Shown here: positions 47,638 to 59,199 of the stretch, piece by piece
How positions within the stretch are numbered: the stretch's first letter is position 1
Layout: each line of letters starts with the position of its first letter
Notes under the pieces: generated by a model
Seen by the model: the letters and a program-made list of their open reading frames with translations, nothing else
Told to the model about the DNA's origin: nothing
The model's database searches: none
Made by a program: the position numbers and the translations under genes
NCBI GenBank assembly: GCA_019843655.1
Contig: JACDQD010000004.1
Span: 34,006,900 to 34,070,899, forward strand
Direction: 5' to 3'
DNA: 64,000 nt
Source: Lethocerus indicus
Taxonomy: Eukaryota; Arthropoda; Insecta; Hemiptera; Belostomatidae

Positions 47638-49489
47638 ATGACGTAAGTAATTCTACTTTAATTGAGTTTTCGCGAAATAATTGTTATATTTCTTTGTCTT
47701 TTTACCGTATAATAATCGCAATTCGGCCCGTATACCACTTGACGCTCAGGGTTGTTAACCTCTTGAGCCCTGGCTCAAAATTTAGGCTACAATTATGAAA
47801 ATGTATTAAACGTTTTTTAATAACGGGTTGTACGGAAATTTAGCGCCGATTTTCCCTACAATTCGCCCACCCCCCTCCTCCTTCCAGTCGCTAATTCTGG
47901 ACCTTTTTCTTCAATCGCCATCCTCATCTAATCGGGGAGCGATACTTTTGTCTACAATACTTTGTACAATACTTTTGCGATATTTTTGTCACACAAGCGT
48001 TGTGTTCGGTTCGGAGCGAATTTATTGTCTCGCCGTTCGATAAAAGTTCATATATATTAGAGGAGGATCCGACGGGACACACCGAGCGTTATCTTCTTCG
48101 GACGAAGACTCCGCTTTCGTGGCTCCGTTAAAGATGTTTCATCGCAATTTTCGCCGAAACCCATTTACCTTTTACGCCGAACGTCTCTACAAATTGTCCA
48201 TTTTTCGTCCCCGTCCAATAATCGCTTGGGAATGGTGTCGCCTTCGTCGCGAGCGAGTCGTGAATCGAAATTCTTCTCCGTTAAATCCCTCCCCGTATAT
48301 CGTTATCTGTTTCTATTCATATATCGATTTCGACCGTTGTTATTATAACCTTCGAATAAACGAATAACGAATAGAAACAATTAGTAAAATAGTAATTGAC
48401 ACTCACCTTCTTCTTGCCTTCACCCGTTCTCGGCAATTCTGTCCACACATCTCCTCGACGTTTTCCGACAACATAAAGCTTTGACGCGGCCCCAAAGTTT
48501 CTTGTCGTACCTACAGTTGATAAGCACCTGTAAGGAATAAAAACAATTAGTAAAATAGTGGACACCGTTAACGATAAGGACAATAGGGCGAAATCGAACG
48601 TTCGATGAGCACTCAACATGACGAGCACACAATAACGGAGGAGGCTTCGCTGGCTGTCTCCGCTTTTCTACAATTTTATTTATTTATTCGGTCAAAATGT
48701 AGAATAGGGGGCCACCCCACTGATAACCAAATAGGCGATGTTATATATCGATATCGTGACATATCTATTTTCTTGCCCATTTCCCCCCGGAAACTGCATC
48801 GATTGTAATGACAAGGTTCAATTTTGTAATTTAACTAATATCGACCGGCTTCTTCCGATAAATTACCCCGGTCCAAGAGACATATTCTTCCATTCGGGAC
48901 ACAGATACTCTCTCAATATTCGTACATATCTCGTCGCTCTTTCCCCGCGACTCGTGCCTCACAAACTAAATGAAAATAGCCTCAATTTCGACCTTTCCGT
49001 TACCCATAAAGATGTGCTTCTATTAGCGAAATAATAATAATAATAAAAGCTACAGTCGGCTGCGGCATCGTCGATATATCGAATGAAACAGATATCGATA
49101 TATAGCCTCGCCTAGTCAGTTATCAGTGGGGGCCTCCTATTCGCATTTTAAACTCAGTCTGTATATTTTAAGCGTTTCTATTTCCGACCGTCGAATCGGC
49201 GCGCGAAACAAAATAACGTTGGCGGTATATATCGATATACGGACAATATCTATCCGGGGGTTGGGTGTCGATCGTTTATTTATTTATTTATTTATTTTTT
49301 TTTTCTCTTCACGTCTAATTTCCGAATACGACCGTTTTATTTCAGCGCCGTCGTCAAACCGAAGTCGGACATGACTCCCGAGGAGCTGGCCAAACGAGAA
49401 GAGGAGGAATTCAACACCGGACCGTTGTCCGTTCTTACGCAATCTGTCAAAAACAATACACAGGTAAAAACCATCGTTTTGTGTTTCGT

Positions 49490-49533
<44 letters not shown>

Positions 49534-50908
49534 TGAGTTACGTGATGTTTCTTTCTCTCCTCTAGCTGCCGGGTTAGGTCTTTGTTAGACCGGTGGTTTG
49601 TCGCCGCTCACCATCTTCAGTAGCGCCGTGTCAGTTAGGACTACAGTACATGTGAAAGTGACAGTGCAGCAGCAGTGAGGATGCCCCAAAAACATCAAAG
49701 TGCCACAACAGTGACTACTGACACAGCGCTACTGAAGATGGCGAGCGGCCGAAAAGCCGCCCGTCTAGCAAAAGACCAAACAGCAGCGAGAGAGAGAGGA
49801 GACAGAAACATCATGAACCTACGCTGTATTCCAACCCTCGCAGACCACAAAACAGGTATATTAAAATATATATATATATAATTTTTTTTTACCCTGCCGT
49901 TAGATCGATTTACTTTAAGCTGCATGATCGCGTGCCAGCAAGCGCTTGCAAAATTAGAAAAATAAATAGGCGAGGGCTTATATATCGATATCTGTTTCAT
50001 TCAATATATCGTGACATACGCTGTAGCGACTGTAGGTTTTATTATTATTATTATTTTGCTAATAGAAGCACGACGTCTTTTGTAGGGTGCGGGAAAGGTC
50101 AATCTGTATTTTTCACGAGTTTGAGAGGCACGAGAGTCTGGTAAAGAGTGATCGAGATATGCGAATATTGAGAGTATCTGTGTCCCGAATGCGAAAGAAT
50201 ATGTCTCTCTGACCGGGGTAATTTATTGGAAGAAGCCGGTCGATATTAGTCAAATTACAAAACTGAACCTTTCGTACAATCGATAGTTTCGGGGGCTAAG
50301 AAAATAGATATGTCATATATATATATATATATATCGATATATATATATATATATATATAACATCGCCTATTAGATTATCAGTGGGGGTGGGGCCCCCCTA
50401 TTCTGCATTTTAACCGAATAAATAAATAAAATTGTAGAAAAGCCAGCGAGTTTCTCCTCCGTTATTGTGTGCTCGTCATGTTGAGTGCTCATCGAACGTT
50501 CGATTTCGCCCTATTGTCCTTATCGTTAACGGTGTCCACTATTTTACTAATTGTTTTTATTCTTTACAGGTGCTTATCAACTGTAGGAACAACAAGAAAC
50601 TTTTGGGCCGCGTCAAAGCTTTCGACAGGCACTGCAATATGGTGTTGGAAAACGTCAAGGAGATGTGGACCGAATTGCCGAGAACGGGTAAAGGCAAGAA
50701 GAAGGTGAGTGCCAATTTCGAAATATAATAAAGGTCGAAAATGTTAACGTTCCTCTACGGGCCGAATTGTTATTTTAAATCCGAAAAAAATTAGGGGAAG
50801 AAAAATCGTCAATTATAAAATATTTTATTGTCTCGACAAAGCGTTGAGATTTGTGGCGCCATCTAACGGTAAAAACCTGTAACTATTTGGTAAAACCTAT
50901 AATATATG

Positions 50909-50960
<52 letters not shown>

Positions 50961-51279
50961 TATATATATATATATACACAATTCAAAAATTTGAATCTTA
51001 CAATTTACCGAATTGTATTCGCCCATCGTCGTTTAAAGTTAAATGAGGAAACATTTAACTTTAAAACGAACAAAAAATAGTCACCGACCTCTGCGCGGAA
51101 AGCCAATCTCAGCGACAATTATTATTTCTATGCATATATATATATATATATATATATCTTTTGTATATTTTCAGGCGAAACCTGTGAACAAGGACAGATT
51201 CATTTCTAAGATGTTCCTGCGCGGCGATTCGGTCATCCTCGTCCTCAGAAATCCTCTGGCGACTGCCGCCGGAAAATGA
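47638..51279 (+). CDS. SNRPD2: SNRPD2, small nuclear ribonucleoprotein Sm D2 (four coding exons)
   Basis: Coding exons 47638-47642 (ATG AC), 49346-49463, 50570-50704 and 51175-51279 give 120 residues (human 118). Sm D2 is part of the heptameric Sm ring on spliceosomal U snRNAs. The protein is nearly identical to animal orthologues: [33 protein letters not shown], then Sm1 residues [20 protein letters not shown], and Sm2 with [15 protein letters not shown]. The tiny first coding exon is inferred: ATGAC followed by GTAAGT restores phase and matches the family habit of splitting just after the start. Other introns are GT-AG (CAG|gtaaaa, AAG|gtgagt). AATAAA at about 51442 is a good poly(A) signal. 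Exons 3 and 4 each have an antisense copy elsewhere in the window. Confidence 0.96.
48370..49150 (-). repeat. Left arm of inverted repeat around SNRPD2 exon 2
   Basis: The reverse complement of about 49960-50735 with moderate divergence. It contains a MITE-B copy (48695-49150) and an antisense copy of SNRPD2 exon 3. About 810 bp, including SNRPD2 exon 2, separates the arms. Confidence 0.88.
48407..48527 (-). pseudogene. Antisense decayed copy of SNRPD2 exon 3
   Basis: 121 bp on the minus strand matching the 135-bp functional exon (50570-50704). It keeps ttacag before and gtgagt after, and starts [18 protein letters not shown] 14-bp deletion covering the FDRHCN part shifts the frame and brings in a stop. 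It lies inside SNRPD2 intron 1, opposite to the gene. Confidence 0.9.
49540..49862. mobile_element. Foldback MITE, near-complete
   Basis: Left arm from GTGATGTTTCTTTCTCTCC to CACCATCTTCAGTAGCGCC, loop part CTACAGTACATGTGAAAGTG, and right arm to TCGCAGACCACAAAACAGGT. It lies in SNRPD2 intron 2, between the inverted-repeat arms. Confidence 0.8.
49960..50735 (+). repeat. Right arm of inverted repeat, including SNRPD2 exon 3
   Basis: Contains a MITE-B copy (about 49970-50420), the sequence before exon 3, functional exon 3 and its donor. It pairs with 48370-49150. Confidence 0.88.
50890..50985. repeat. TA/CA-rich microsatellite
   Basis: TA runs broken by CATA and CACACA in SNRPD2 intron 3, right after the reverse-oriented repeat-D copy. 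Confidence 0.85.
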
Positions 51280-51744
51280 AACGCTTCCGAGAACTTTTCC
51301 TGGATGAAGAGCTTCATCCGAATTAGCTGCTATTTGTATATACTTGTGTTTGTATCGATTGACTTAAAGAAGGGGCGTTTTTTTTCAAAGTTTGCCCCGT
51401 AACATAAACTGTGACGGAAATATCATTACCCCGTTTGTCGTAAATAAACATTTTTCATATCCGGATTCGGATCGCTTATTTATTTAAAATGTTCCCGAGC
51501 TGTGGTCCCCCCACCGATAAAATTCCTTCCCAGGGGAGAATGTCGATTTTCGCTGTTCAATTGGACGATATATTTGAGCGATTCTTTTCGCGATACTTTG
51601 TTCGCTCGACTGATTGCACTCGATTATGTCGAAAAAATCCCTGCCAGAAACGATGGCAATATGTGCCCCCCAATATCAATATCGAGGGTCAAGAGAATGT
51701 TGCATTTTCTCAGTTAATATTGAAGATATTCGCAAATTTATATT

Positions 51745-51830
51745 TACATATTTATATATATAGATATTCATAATTGTACCATAATGGGAAATATGTTTAG
51801 AGTATTTTCGATTTGCTTAAGTTTAAAAAA
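51745..51830 (-). repeat. Diverged solo monomer of the intronic satellite
   Basis: The reverse complement reads through AATCGAAAATACTCTAAAC, ATATTTCCCATTATGGTACA and ATTATGAATATC, matching the core of the ~165-bp satellite at 18.8-25.3 kb. It is a single copy about 470 bp after the SNRPD2 stop. Confidence 0.7.
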
Positions 51831-51897
51831 ATATTATTTTAAAGTTATTCAGCCGGAAGCCATTCTTAGTAGAAAGTCTACCTGTATTTTCTATACA

Positions 51898-51898
<1 letters not shown>

Positions 51899-51970
<72 letters not shown>
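51899..51970. repeat. (TA)n(TG)n microsatellite
   Basis: A long TA run ending in a short TG run. It immediately precedes the 53-bp array. Confidence 0.95.
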
Positions 51971-51984
51971 ATTTATATCAGGCC

Positions 51985-54085
51985 TTCAAATGCGGTTCTC
52001 AAGCCGAAATCGACCCAAAAAATGGGGATTTTAGGGCAAAAAATGCGGCTTTTACCCGAAAACAGGACCAAAAATGGGGTTTTCAGGCCCACAAATGCGG
52101 TTTTTAAGCCAAACGACCCAAAAACGGGGTTCTTAAGTTGAAAAATGCGGTTTTTAGGCCAAAAAATGGGGTTTTCCGGCCTACAAATGCGGTTTTTAAG
52201 CCAAAATCGACCCAAAAATGGGGTTGTTAGGTTCAAAAATGCTGTTTTCAGGCCAAAAAATGGGGTTTTTATCCGAAAAAATAGGCCCAAAACTGGGGTT
52301 TTCCTGCCTACAAATGCGGTTTTTAAGCCAAAATCGAGCCAGAAATGGGGTTTCTAGGCCCAAAAATGCGATTTTTAGGCCTACAAATGCGGTTTTTAAG
52401 CCAAAATCGACTAAAAATTGGGTTCTTAGGTACCAAAATTCTGTTTTTCGGCACACAATGGGCCCAAATTGCTGTTTTTACATGCAAAATCGGCTGAAAA
52501 AATCGGTATTTAGCGCAAAATCGGCCCAAAATTCTGTTTTTAGGCCCAATAATATGAAATTTAGTCGCAAATTTGGCCCAAAAATGCGGTTTTTGGCCGA
52601 AAAATGCAGTATTAAAACGCAAATTCGCACCAAAAAGGTGGGGGTTTGACTCAAAATCGGCCCAAAAATGCTGTTTTTACGCCAAAATCAACCCGAAAAA
52701 CCCGTATTTTAGGCACACAATTGTACAACAAATTCGGTTTTTAGGTAAAAAATGCTGTTTTTAGGCGAAATATTACCCTATAAATAATGCTTTTAGACCC
52801 AAAAATGCGGTTCTTAGACGCAAAAATGGTCCAAATATGGGGGTTTTAAACCTAAAATTGCGGTTTTTAGGCCCAAAAATGCAGCCTTAAGACGCAAAGG
52901 TGGTCCAAAAATTCAGTTTTTAGGCAATCAATCGGCCCAAAATTGCGGATTCAGGCGCAAAATCCGAACAAAACTTTGCTATTTAAGCCCAAAAATGCAG
53001 TTTTTTTTAGCTAAAATGCGGTTTTTAGGCCCAAAAATGGCATTTTTAGACGCGAAATTGGCCAAAAATGAGGTTCTTAAGCCCAAAAATGGCATTTTTA
53101 GACGCAAAATGGGTCAAAAATGGCATTTTTAGACGTACAATTGGCCCAAATAGCTGTTTTTAGGCTCAAAAATGGCATTTTTAGACGCCAAATTTAAAAT
53201 GCGGTTTTATGCCAAAAATGGCATTTTAGACGCTAAATTGGCCCAAAATGCGGTTTTTTTTTATGCCCAAAAATGGCATTTTTAGACGCTAAATTGTCCC
53301 AAAAATGCGGTTTTTATGACCAAAAATGGCATTTTTAGACGCTAAATTGGCCCAAAAATGCGGTTTTATGCCCAAAAATGGCATTTTAGACGCTAAATTG
53401 GCCCAAAAATGCGGTTTTTATGACCAAAAATGGCATTTTTAGACGCTAAATTGGCCCAAAAATGCGGTTTTTATGCCCAAAAATGGCATTTTTAGACGCC
53501 AAATTGGCCCAAAAATGCGGTTTTATGCCCAAAAATGGCATTTTTAGACGCTAAATTGTCCCAAAAATGCGGTTTTTATGACCAAAAATGGCATTTTTAG
53601 ACGCCAAATTGGCCAAAAATGAAAAATATTTTTAGCCCAAAAATGGCATGGCATTTTAGACGCAAAATGGGTCAAAAATGGCATTTTTAGACGTACAATT
53701 GGCCCAAATATGCTGTTTTTAGGCCCAAAAATGGCATTTTTAGACGCCAAATTGGCCCAAAAATGCGGTTTTTAGGCCAAAAATGGCATTTTTAGACGCT
53801 AAATTGGCCCAAAAATGCGGTTTTTATGACCAAAAATGGCATTTTTAGACGCTAAATTGTCCCAAAAATGCGGTTTTTATGACCAAAAATGGCATTTTTA
53901 GACGCTAAATTGGCCCAAAAATGCGGTATTTATGCCCAAAAATGGCATTTTTAGACGCTAAATAGCATTTTTAGACCAAAATGCGGTTTTAGCCCAAAAA
54001 TGGCATTTTTAGACGCTAAATTGGCCCAAAATGCGGTTTTATTGGCATTTTAGAAAATATGCCAAAATGGTTTTTAAATAGTAAA
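51985..54085 (+). repeat. 53-bp array, forward orientation
   Basis: Head-to-tail units built from GGCCCAAAAATGCGGTTTTT, ATGACCAAAAATGGCATTTT and TAGACGCTAAATT. Order rises from left (diverged) to right (homogeneous). Long open frames on both strands are repeat artefacts. Confidence 0.93.
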
Positions 54086-54089
54086 TACA

Positions 54090-56470
54090 AATATGGGGCC
54101 CTGAAAATTTTCGAAAAAATTTTTCGATTTCCGTTTAGGGGCAAGTGTAGAATACACTTGTGGGTGCAATATGGGGCCGATATCTGAAAAGAAAAATTTT
54201 AGGGCGAATACACTTGTGGGTGCAATATGGGGCCGATATCTGAAAATTTTCGATTTTTCGAACCTTTTAGGGGCAAGTGTAGCTCACATAAATACACTTG
54301 TGGGTGCAATATGGGGCCGATATCTGAAAATTTTCGAAAAACTTAAATTTTCGATTTCCAGGCCCTCCTTTTAGGGGCAAGTGTAGCTCACATAAATACA
54401 CTTGTGGGTGCAATATGGGGCCGATATCTGAAAATTTTCGAAAAACCTAAATTTTCGATTTCCAGGCTCTCCTTTTAGGGGCAAGTGTAGCTCACATAAA
54501 TACACTTGTGGGTGCAATATGGGGCCGATATCTGAAAATTTTCGAAAAACCTAAATTTTCGATTTCCGACCCTCCTTTTAGGGGCAAGTGTAGCTCACAT
54601 AAATACACTTGTGGGTGCAATATGGGGCCGATATCTGAAAATTTTCGAAAAACCTAAATTTTCGATTTCCGACCTCTCCTTTTAGGGGCAAGTGTAGCTC
54701 ACATAAATACACTTGTGGGTGCAATATGGGGCCGATATCTGAAAATTTTCGAAAAACCTAAATTTTCGATTTCCGACCTCTCCTTTTAGGGGCAAGTGTA
54801 GCTCACATAAATACACTTGTGGGTGCAATATGGGGCCGATATCTGAAAATTTTCGAAAAACCTAAATTTTCGATTTCCGACCTCTCCTTTTAGGGGCAAG
54901 TGTAGCTCACATAAATACACTTGTGGGTGCAATATGGGGCCGATATCTGAAAATTTTCGAAAAACCTAAATTTTCGATTTCCGACCCCTCCTTTTAGGGG
55001 CAAGTGTAGCTCACATAAATACACTTGTGGGTGCAATATGGGGCCGATATCTGAAAATTTTCGAAAAACCTAAATTTTCGATTTCCGACCCTCCTTTTAG
55101 GGGCAAGTGTAGCTCACATAAATACACTTGTGGGTGCAATATGGGGCCGATATCTGAAAATTTTCGAAAAACCTAAATTTTCGATTTCCGACCTCTCCTT
55201 TTAGGGGCAAGTGTAGCTCACATAAATACACTTGTGGGTGCAATATGGGGCCGATATCTGAAAATTTTCGAAAAACCTATTTCCGATTTTCGATTTCCGA
55301 CCTAAATTTTCTCCTTTTAGGGGCAAGTGTAGCTCACATAAATACACTTGTGGGTGCAATATGGGGCCGATATCTGAAAATTTTCGAAAAACCTAAATTT
55401 TCGATTTCCGAGCTCTCCTTTTAGGGGCAAGTGTAGCTCACATAAATACACTTGTGGGTGCAATATGGGGCCGATATCTGAAAATTTTCGAAAAACCTAA
55501 ATTTTCGATTTCCGAGCTCTCCTTTTAGGGGCAAGTGTAGCTCACATAAATACACTTGTGGGTGCAATATGGGGCCGATATCTGAAAATTTTGAAAATTT
55601 TCGAAAAACCTAAATTTTCGATTTCCGAGCCCTCCTTTTAGGGGCAAGTGTAGCTCACATAAATACACTTGTGGGTGCAATATGGGGCCGATATCTGAAA
55701 ATTTTCGAAAAACCTAAATTTTCGATTTTGGCGTACATAAATACACTTTGGGTGCAATATGGGGCCGATATCTGAAAATTTTCGAAACCTAATTTTCGAT
55801 TTCCGACCCTCCTTTTAGGGGCAAGTGTAGCTCACATTAATACACTTGTGGGTGCAATATGGGGCCGATATCTGAAAATTTTCGAAAAACCTAAATTTTC
55901 GATTTCCGACCTCTCCTTTTAGGGGCAAGTGTAGCTCACATTAATACACTTGTGGGTGCAATATGGGGCCGATATCTGAAAATTTTCGAAAAACCTAAAT
56001 TTTCGATTTCCAGGCCCTCCTTTTAGGGGCAAGTGTAGCTCACATAAATACACTTGTGGGTGCAATATGGGGCCGATATCTGAAAATTTTCGAAAAACCT
56101 AAATTTTCGATTTCCGACCCCTCCTTTTAGGGGCAAGTGTAGCTCACATAAATACACTTGTGGGTGCAATATGGGGCCGATATCTGAAAATTTTCGAAAA
56201 ACCTAAATTTTCGATTTCCGACCTCTCCTTTTAGGGGCAAGTGTAGCTCACATAAATACACTTGTGGGTGCAATATGGGGCCGATATCTGAAAATTTTCG
56301 AAAACCTAAATTTTACACTTGTGGGTGCAATATGGGCCGATTCTGAAAATTTTCGAAAACCTAAATTTTCTCTCCTTTTAGGGGCAAGTGTAGCTCACAT
56401 AAATACACTTGTGGGTGCAATATGGGGCCGATATCTGAAAATTTTCGAAAAACCTAAATTTTCGATTTGG
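54090..56470 (+). repeat. 104-bp satellite, about 22 copies
   Basis: The unit contains GGGGCAAGTGTAGCTCACAT, AAATACACTTGTGGGTGCAA, TATGGGGCCGATATCTGAAA and CCTAAATTTTCGATTTCC. CAAGTGTA and TACACTTG are inverted around 11 bases, a possible small hairpin in every unit. Copies are very uniform between 54.4 and 55.7 kb, with short or rearranged units at both edges. Confidence 0.95.
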
Positions 56471-56474
56471 CGTT

Positions 56475-58850
56475 TTAACTAAATTTTAGAGCCATTTCTG
56501 GGCCTAAAAACCGCATTTTTGGCCCAATTTAGCCTCTAAAAATGGCATTTTTGGGCATAAATACCGCTTTTTTGGGCCAATTTAGCGTCTAAAAATGCCA
56601 TTTGTGGGCATAAAAACCGAATTTTTGGGCCAATTTAGCGTCAAAAAATGCCATTTGTGGGCATAAAAACCGCATTTTTGGGCCAATTTAGCGTCAAAAA
56701 ATGCCATTTGTGGGCATAAAAACCGCATTTTTGGGCCAATTTAGCGTCTAAAATGCCATTTTGGGCATAAAAACCGCATTTTGGGCCAATTTAGCGTCAA
56801 AATGCCATTTGTGGGCATAAACCGCATTTTGGGCCAATTTAGCGTCAAAAATGCCATTTGTGGGCATAAAAACCGCATTTTTGGGCCAATTTAGCGTCAA
56901 AAAATGCCATTTGTGGGCATAAAAACCGCATTTTTGGGCCAATTTAGCGTCTAAAATGCCATTTTTGAGCCTAAAAACAGCATTTTTGGGCCAATTTAGC
57001 GTCTAAAAATGCCATTTTTGGGCATAAAAACCGCATTTTTGGCCCAATTTAGCCTCTAAAAATGGCATTTTTGGGCATAAATACCGCTTTTTTGGCCCAA
57101 TTTAGCGTCTAAAAATGCCATTTGTGGGCATAAAAACCGCATTTTTGGGCCAATTTAGCGTCAAAAAATGCCATTTGTGGGCATAAAAACCGCATTTTTG
57201 GGCCAATTTAGCGTCTAAAAATGCCATTTTGGGCATAAAACCGCATTTTTGGGCCAATTTAGCTCTAAAATGGCATTTTGGGCATAAATACCGCATTTTA
57301 GGCCAAATTTAGCGTCTAAAAAGCCATTTTTGGGCATAAATACCGCTTTTGGGCTAATTAGCATCTAAAAATGCCATTTTATAAAACCGCATTTTGGGCC
57401 AATTTAGCGTCTAAAATGCCATTTTTGAGCCTAAAAACAGCATTTTTGGGCCAATTTAGCGTCTAAAAATGCCATTTTTGGGCATAAAAACCGCATTTTT
57501 GGGCCAATTTAGCGTCAAAAAATGCCATTTGTGGGCATAAAACCGCATTTTTGGGCCAATTTAGCGTCTAAAAATGCCATTTTTGGGCATAAAAACCGCA
57601 TTTTTGGGCCAATTTAGCGTCTAAAAATGCCATTTTTGGGCATAAAAACCGCATTTTTGGGCCAATTTAGCGTCTAAAATGCCATTTTTGAGCCTAAAAA
57701 CAGCATTTTTGGGCCTATTTAGCGTCTAAAAATGCCATTTTTGGGCATAAATACCGCATTTTTGGGCCAATTTAGCGTCTAAAAATGCCATTTTTGGGCA
57801 TAAAAACCGCATTTTTGGGCCAATTTAGCGTCTAAAAATGCCATTTTTGGGCATAAAAACCGCATTTTTGGCCCAATTTAGCCTCTAAAAATGGCATTTT
57901 TGGGCATAAATACCGCTTTTTTGGCCCAATTTAGCGTCTAAAAATGCCATTTGTGGGCATAAAAACCGCATTTTTGGGCCAATTTAGCGTCAAAAAATGC
58001 CATTTTTGGGCCTAAAAACCTCATTTTTGGGCCAATTTAGCGTCTAAAAATGCCATTTTTGGGCATAAAAACCGCATTTTTGGCCCAATTTAGCCTCTAA
58101 AAATGGCATTTTTGGGCATAAATACCGCATTTTTGGGCCAATTTAGCGTCAAAAAATGCCATTTTTGGGCCTAAAAACCTCATTTTTGGGCCAATTTAGC
58201 GTCTAAAATGCCATTTTTGAGCCTAAAAACAGCATTTTTGGGCCAATTTAGCGTCAAAAAATGCCATTTTTGGGCCTAAAAACCTCATTTTTGGGCCAAT
58301 TTAGCGTCTAAAATGCCATTTTTGGGCATAAATACCTCTTTTTTGGGCCAATTTAGCGTCTAAAATGCCATTTATGGGCCTAAAAACAGGATTTTTGGGC
58401 CAATTTTGCGTCTAAAAATGCCATTTTTGGGCATAAATACCGCTTTTTTGGGCCAATTAAGCGTCTAAAAATTCCATTTTTGGGCATAAGAACCGCATTT
58501 TTGGTCAATTTAGCGTCTAAAAAAGCCATTTTTGGGCATAAATACCGCTTTTTTGGGCTAATTGAGCATCTAAAAATGCCATTTTTGGGTATATAAACCG
58601 CATTTTTGGGCCAATTTATCGTCTAAATATGCCATTTCTGGGCCTAAAAACCGCATTTTTGGGCCAATTTAGCGTCTAAAAAAAATTCTTTTGGTCCGAA
58701 AAACAGCATTTTTTAGTTGATTTTGAGCCTATTAACCGCATTTTTCGGTATTTTTGCTTGATTTTGCGTCTAAAAACCCCACTTTTGGGCAGATTCAGCG
58801 CCTTAAAACAGCGTTGTTGTGCCTGAAAACCGCATTTTTGGGCCTAGCTA
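56475..58850 (-). repeat. 53-bp array, reverse orientation
   Basis: Units are the reverse complement of those at 52-54 kb: AAAAATGCCATTTTTGGGCA, TAAAAACCGCATTTTTGGGC, CAATTTAGCGTCT. Together with the left array it brackets the 104-bp satellite as an inverted repeat of more than 2 kb per arm. Confidence 0.93.
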
Positions 58851-58904
58851 GTGCATTTTTCGGACGATTTTGCGCCGAAAACTGATTTCTTTTCGCGATC
58901 GTGC

Positions 58905-59035
58905 GCCTCGAAACCGACGACATTGGGCGTATTGCGGGATAGTATAGAGTGAGAACTGAAGGCGTTTCCTTATTGCGGGATGGTATAACTTTGAAACCGA
59001 AGGAGTTCGTCGTATTGCGGGATATGTCGCATATT
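58905..59035. repeat. Short repeat around ATTGCGGGATA
   Basis: Three copies of a TATTGCGGGATA block spaced about 50 bp, with GAACTGAAGGCGTTTCC and GAAACCGAAGGAGTTCG between. It lies in about 350 bp of otherwise non-satellite sequence. No gene is recognised there. Confidence 0.6.
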
Positions 59036-59199
59036 GACCCATTCCAACCGATAAGTTGTACCGATATGTTATTATTACTGTACGGTATGCTCTGTGAGCA
59101 TATCCTGTATAGCCAACTCGACCCGACACGTCCAATATATAGTCCATAATCGGGACGACGACGGTAGAGATAAACGTGTCCCGCAAACGAATTGAAAAA

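Noticed and set aside
48119..48367. An 82-codon open frame in SNRPD2 intron 1
   Set aside because: No domain, no conserved splice context, and it lies within the intron of a well-supported gene.
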